A stretch of 8,656 bases of DNA, taken from positions 1 to 8,656 of the forward strand of contig DASYSL010000021.1 of the NCBI GenBank assembly GCA_036003365.1, in the 5' to 3' direction. The notes beneath the pieces are model-generated. The model saw only the letters and a program-made list of their open reading frames with translations, was not told the origin of the DNA and searched no databases. This DNA is from DASYSL01 sp036003365 (GTDB taxonomy: Bacteria; Eisenbacteria; RBG-16-71-46; DASYSL01). The position numbers and the translations under genes are program-made. Shown here piece after piece: positions 5,467 to 8,656 of the stretch (its first letter is position 1; each line of letters starts with the position of its first letter).

Positions 5467-6747
5467 ATGCGTCCCACGCCCGCCCGCCCCGGCGGCTGTT
5501 TTTTTGCCTTCACGATCGTCGTTTGCGCTCTCTTCGTGGCCGCGCCGGCCCGGGCGCAAGGTCCGGCCGCGCCGGACAGCGCCGCACTCCCCGATACCAT
5601 AGCGCACGCGTCCACCGACACCGCCACGACGGTTCCGCAGCGCGATGCCTTCGACGTCCTGCGCCAGATCCTCGGCAAAGCACCGCCTTCCGAGGTCGTG
5701 ACGCACACGAAAAGGGGTCTCTCGCTCACCTTGCTGCCGAGCGTCGGCTACAACCCGGCGTACGGCGCCTTCGTCGGCGCCTCGATCGCCGTCGGCGGCT
5801 GGCTGGGCGATCCCAAGACGACGAACCTCTCGGCCGGCTCCTTGAGCGGCAGCTACGCCTTCTCCGGCCAGATCAGCTTCCAGTTCAAGTCGGACTTCTA
5901 CACCTCGAACAACGGCTGGGCGCTCAAAGGCGACTGGCGCTATCTCGACACCTCGCAGCCCACGTTCGGCCTCGGGCCGGTGAATCCCAACGCCACCGAG
6001 TATCCGATGAACTTCGTCCTCTATCGTTTCTATCAGTCCGGATACAAGCGGCTCGGGACGTCGCCCGTGTACGCCGGGCTCGGCCTGCTCATCGACCGTT
6101 ACGACGAGATCCAGGACGTGAGGGCCGAGCAGGGCGAGATCACGCCTTACAGGCTGCACATGGGCGGCACGCCGTCCCGTACGCAGTCCGTGGGCTTGTC
6201 AGGCAACGTGCTGGTCGACACGCGCGACAACTCCATCAACGCCACCCGCGGTTATTATTGGAACGCGAGCCTGCGCTCGTTTCTTCCCGACCTCGGCAGC
6301 GACTTCGCGCGCCAGTCTTTGTGGAGCGACTTCCGCACCTACGCCGTGCTGCCGAAGAGGAGCAACAACGTGCTCGCGGTGTGGAGCTATCTCTGGTTCA
6401 CCTTCGGCAAAGCCCCGTACCTGGACCTGCCGGCGATCGGCTGGGACACCTATGGGCGCAGCGGCCGCGGTTACGTGCAGGGACACATCCGAGGCGAGAA
6501 CCAGGCGTATCTCGAGTTCGAATATCGCGCGCAGCTCACCAAGGACGGGCTCCTCGGTGCGGTGGGCTTCCTCAACATGACTTCCACGACCACCGCCGAC
6601 AACACCTTCGATAAACCCGATCTCGGCTTCGGCGCCGGCTTGCGCATCAAGTTCACCAAGCGCACGCGCACCAATCTCGCCCTCGACGCCGCACGCGGCC
6701 AGGACGACCAGACGCGATTCTTCCTGGCCTTGCAGGAAGCTTTCTAG
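5467..6747 (+). CDS. Omp85/surface antigen D15-type outer-membrane barrel, no POTRA
   Basis: The 426-residue protein is predicted to be an outer-membrane beta-barrel of the BamA/TamA (bacterial surface antigen D15) superfamily. It has a signal peptide with a hydrophobic core and APARA-Q cleavage site near residue 31, and a short Pro/Thr-rich stretch. From about residue 80 to the end it alternates Gly and aromatic residues as barrel strands do. The DTRDN...ATRGYYW strand is typical of the family; GRGYVQGHIRGENQ occupies the place of the conserved inward loop, and the chain ends in Phe. There is no room for a series of POTRA domains, so it is unlikely to be BamA itself. Start ATG 5467 is preferred because it gives a clean signal peptide; a TTG at 5431 is in frame. 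Neither start has a clear ribosome binding site. A run of seven T (TGTTTTTTTG) occurs inside the signal-peptide coding region. Confidence 0.82.
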   Translation: MRPTPARPGGCFFAFTIVVCALFVAAPARAQGPAAPDSAALPDTIAHASTDTATTVPQRDAFDVLRQILGKAPPSEVVTHTKRGLSLTLLPSVGYNPAYGAFVGASIAVGGWLGDPKTTNLSAGSLSGSYAFSGQISFQFKSDFYTSNNGWALKGDWRYLDTSQPTFGLGPVNPNATEYPMNFVLYRFYQSGYKRLGTSPVYAGLGLLIDRYDEIQDVRAEQGEITPYRLHMGGTPSRTQSVGLSGNVLVDTRDNSINATRGYYWNASLRSFLPDLGSDFARQSLWSDFRTYAVLPKRSNNVLAVWSYLWFTFGKAPYLDLPAIGWDTYGRSGRGYVQGHIRGENQAYLEFEYRAQLTKDGLLGAVGFLNMTSTTTADNTFDKPDLGFGAGLRIKFTKRTRTNLALDAARGQDDQTRFFLALQEAF

Positions 6748-6836
6748 CGGCGACTGGACTTTGGGCTCGGCACAGCGCATCCTGTCTCCCCCGGACTGGC
6801 CCACCTCTCACGAGGAAACAACTGGCTGGAGGCATC

Positions 6837-8435
6837 ATGAGACGGATTTCGATCCCGGGCCTCGCCCTGTCCTGGCGCATGGGTCTGTGCCTTCTGCTCG
6901 TGTCGAGCGGACTCGACCTCGGCGGATGCAAGAAGACGACGGGGAGCGACACGACGACCGCCGCTGCCCCGAACGGCAGCGCGGCGACGGCCGAAGTGGT
7001 CACGCAGGCCTCGTGGACCCCCGACGCCATCGAAGAGCTGGTCGCTCCCATCGCGCTCTACCCCGATCCGCTCGTGGCGCAGATCCTGGCGGCGTCAGTC
7101 AATGCGCAGGAAGTCCTCGACGCCGGTAACTGGCTCCTCGACAACCAGAACCTCAAAGGCGGGGAGCTCGACGCGGCCACCGAGAAGATGGGCCTCGGCC
7201 CCGCCATGCGCGCACTCGTCCACTTCCCCGACGTGGTCGACATGATGTGCCAGCAACTCGACTGGACGAAGCAGCTAGGCGCGGCCTTCACCTCGGACCA
7301 GAAGAGCGTGCTCGATGCGATCCAACGTCTGCGCACCGCCGCGCTCAACAGCGGCAATCTCAACACGTCGAAAGAGCAGAAAGTCGAGCAGACGACCCAG
7401 GAAGGCCAGCCGGTCATCACCGTGCAGCCGGCGGATCCCAAGGTGATCTATGTGCCGCAATACAATCCGCAGGTCGTCTACACGCAGGCGCCGGCCACCA
7501 CCGCCACGGAGGAGAAATCCGACGAGAACAATGACGGCTCGGCGCTGGCGGGTGCGCTGGTCGGCTTCGGCATCGGCATGCTCGTCGGGTCGACGATGAA
7601 CTCGTACTGCTATCCGGCGTGGGGATACGGATCCGTCTACTACGGCGGCCGGCCCTTCTATCCGCCGGCGTACGGGTATCATCCCCATTACGGCGGCAGC
7701 TTCAATCACGTGTCGCACTACAGCAATCGCAACGTGAACATCAACGTGAACAACAATTACTTCAATCGCTTCGAGGGCAACCGCAATCTGGGCAACAATC
7801 GCGGCAATGGCAACCGTGGTGGCGCCGGCAATCGTAGCCCGATGGCGAGCACCCGGCCCGCGAACAGCAACAATCGCGCCGGCGCGGGACAGTCGGGGCG
7901 CGGTCAGAGCACCTACCGAGGCAAGAACAACAAGGCCGGCCAGACGGGTCGCAACACCGTGAACCCGAACAACCGAACTGCGAACACGGACCGCGGCTAT
8001 GGCGGTTCCAACCGAGCGACGACGAGCAACAACGGCTATCGAGGAGCGAGCAACGCCGCCAATCGCGCCGGGGGCAGCAGCAGTGGCTATCGCGGCGCGA
8101 GCAACAACGCCGCCGCACGCCCCTCCGCTTCCACCGGAGGCGTGGGCCAAGGCGCATCGCAGGTCTCCCGTCCGGGCGCGGCCACGAACGGCGCCGGCGC
8201 GCGCGTGGCCAACGGCGGCGGCGCCGGCCCGAGCGTCACGCAGCAGAATGGCGCGAGCGTCGTCCGCAGCTCGAGCGGCGGCGGACGCGATACCGGCTTG
8301 TCGGGCAGCGGTGGAAGTGGCGGATTCGAGCGCTCGGCGAGCGCGCGCGGGCGCTCCAGCGCGTCAGCGAGCACAGCCAGTAGGAGCTCGGGTGCCCGGA
8401 GCGGCGGTGGCGGCGGACGCGGTGGTCGCCGCTAG
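6837..8435 (+). CDS. DUF3300 lipoprotein with Asn/Gly/Ser/Arg-rich tail
   Basis: The 532-residue protein begins with a lipoprotein signal peptide; the lipobox is LGGC with C31 as the lipidated residue. A DUF3300 domain covers about residues 60-215, from WTPDAIEELVAPIALYPDPL to VIYVPQYNPQVVY. A glycine-zipper hydrophobic segment follows (about 235-256, ALAGALVGFGIGMLVG). Then comes a Tyr/His/Gly-rich stretch (about 257-285), a VNINVNNNYFNRF block, and a low-complexity tail of more than 200 residues rich in Asn, Gly, Ser, Ala and Arg, ending GGGGGRGGRR. Function is unknown for the family; envelope location is the inference from the lipobox. GGAGG at 6828-6832 lies 4 nt before the ATG. The stop codon overlaps the ribosome binding site of the following DUF2950 gene. 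Confidence 0.88.
   Translation: MRRISIPGLALSWRMGLCLLLVSSGLDLGGCKKTTGSDTTTAAAPNGSAATAEVVTQASWTPDAIEELVAPIALYPDPLVAQILAASVNAQEVLDAGNWLLDNQNLKGGELDAATEKMGLGPAMRALVHFPDVVDMMCQQLDWTKQLGAAFTSDQKSVLDAIQRLRTAALNSGNLNTSKEQKVEQTTQEGQPVITVQPADPKVIYVPQYNPQVVYTQAPATTATEEKSDENNDGSALAGALVGFGIGMLVGSTMNSYCYPAWGYGSVYYGGRPFYPPAYGYHPHYGGSFNHVSHYSNRNVNINVNNNYFNRFEGNRNLGNNRGNGNRGGAGNRSPMASTRPANSNNRAGAGQSGRGQSTYRGKNNKAGQTGRNTVNPNNRTANTDRGYGGSNRATTSNNGYRGASNAANRAGGSSSGYRGASNNAAARPSASTGGVGQGASQVSRPGAATNGAGARVANGGGAGPSVTQQNGASVVRSSSGGGRDTGLSGSGGSGGFERSASARGRSSASASTASRSSGARSGGGGGRGGRR
8034..8105 (+). repeat. Degenerate coding repeat GYRGASN, period 17 residues
   Basis: Two copies of GYRGASN (8034-8054 and 8085-8105, residues 400-406 and 417-423) are spaced 51 nt apart in the tail of the DUF3300 protein, and each is followed by an Asn/Ala-rich stretch. 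A weaker relative, GYGGSN, precedes them at 7996. Only the first seven codons of each unit are well conserved (19 of 21 bases), so this is internal duplication or composition, not a DNA-level array. Confidence 0.5.
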
Positions 8436-8439
8436 GAGG
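8434..8439 (+). promoter_or_regulatory. Ribosome binding site overlapping the DUF3300 stop codon
   Basis: AGGAGG begins inside the TAG stop of the DUF3300 gene and stands 5 nt before the ATG at 8445. This supports co-transcription and coupled translation of the two lipoprotein genes. Confidence 0.8.
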
Positions 8440-8444
8440 ACATC

Positions 8445-8656
8445 ATGAAGCGCGAAGCCAGTTTCTGGGCCGCGGCACTCCTCTTGGCGGGACTCTTGGC
8501 GGGAGTCGGCTGCTCCAATACCTCCACCAGCGAAACGACCCGAGCCGTAACGTTCGCCACACCCGACGAAGCGGTCGCGCGTTTCGCCTCGGCGGTGGAG
8601 CAACGCGATCCGGCGCAATTGAAGAAGCTGCTCGGCTTCGACACCGATACGCTCTT
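8445..8656 (+). CDS. DUF2950 lipoprotein, 3' end missing
   Basis: The first 70 residues are visible before the window ends. They hold a signal peptide with a hydrophobic core and a probable lipobox GVGC (C23). A Ser/Thr-rich linker follows, and then FATPDEAVARFASAVEQRDPAQLKKLLG. That block matches the start of DUF2950, where a Phe-x-Ser/Thr-Pro-Glu/Asp-Glu-Ala-Val motif opens the domain. The family has no firm function, and its frequent pairing with DUF3300 is the main context. The hydrophobic core contains a perfect in-frame duplication of LLAG. The lipobox has Gly at -3, which is weaker than the usual Leu. Confidence 0.8.
   Translation, partial: MKREASFWAAALLLAGLLAGVGCSNTSTSETTRAVTFATPDEAVARFASAVEQRDPAQLKKLLGFDTDTL
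8481..8504 (+). repeat. Perfect 12-bp tandem duplication in a signal peptide
   Basis: CTCTTGGCGGGA occurs twice head to tail (8481-8492, 8493-8504), in frame as LLAG-LLAG, residues 13-20 of the DUF2950 protein. Identical codon choice, including TTG for Leu and GGA for Gly, points to a slippage duplication rather than chance. Confidence 0.8.

Noticed and set aside
6768..6785. CGGCACA-like -24 element before the DUF3300 gene
   Set aside because: The -12 part lacks TTGC/GC at the required spacing, so it is not a sigma-54 promoter by the same rule that supports the one at 3538-3552.
7275..8150. 291-residue - strand open frame opposite the DUF3300 tail
   Set aside because: Repetitive Ala/Val/Arg composition caused by the low-complexity sense gene; shadow.

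Overview
The window is GC-rich, densely coded bacterial DNA with eight genes that I accept, two of them cut by the window edges. It encodes an Omp85-type outer-membrane barrel and predicted lipoproteins, so the host is probably a diderm (Gram-negative) bacterium. A soil or environmental lineage such as Gemmatimonadota, Acidobacteriota, Eisenbacteria or a deltaproteobacterial relative would fit, but the sequence alone does not fix the phylum. I see no tRNA, rRNA, CRISPR array, insertion sequence or phage gene.

Left part (1-3104, + strand): a compact complex II operon in the order membrane anchor (5' end missing), flavoprotein, iron-sulfur protein, with gaps of 13 and 8 nt. The anchor resembles the SdhC of mycobacterial Sdh1 (type F complex II), which carries a membrane-embedded Rieske-type [2Fe-2S] cluster instead of heme. 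Together the three proteins should oxidise succinate and pass electrons through FAD and the SdhB clusters to membrane quinone. A strong hairpin at 3117-3160 closes the operon.

Middle (3192-5409, - strand): a small 91-residue secreted or membrane-anchored protein starts at a GTG behind an ideal ribosome binding site. It is preceded by a near-consensus sigma-54 (-24/-12) promoter, with an inverted repeat about 90 bp upstream of the predicted start of transcription. Upstream of it on the same strand lies a separate three-gene operon, OsmC-like peroxiredoxin, tandem-ACT protein and MpaB-family (DUF2236) oxygenase, whose genes are joined by ATGA and GTGA stop/start overlaps.

Right part (5467-8656, + strand): a POTRA-less Omp85/D15-type barrel protein is divergent from the OsmC operon. 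It is followed by a DUF3300 lipoprotein with a glycine-zipper segment and a long Asn/Gly/Ser/Arg-rich tail, and by the start of a DUF2950 lipoprotein. DUF3300 and DUF2950 genes are often neighbours; here the DUF2950 ribosome binding site overlaps the DUF3300 stop codon, so they are probably co-translated.

The points most worth a second look are the type F-like complex II with its Cys/His set outside mycobacteria, the sigma-54 promoter and possible enhancer site of the small membrane protein, and the coupled OsmC-ACT-MpaB operon.
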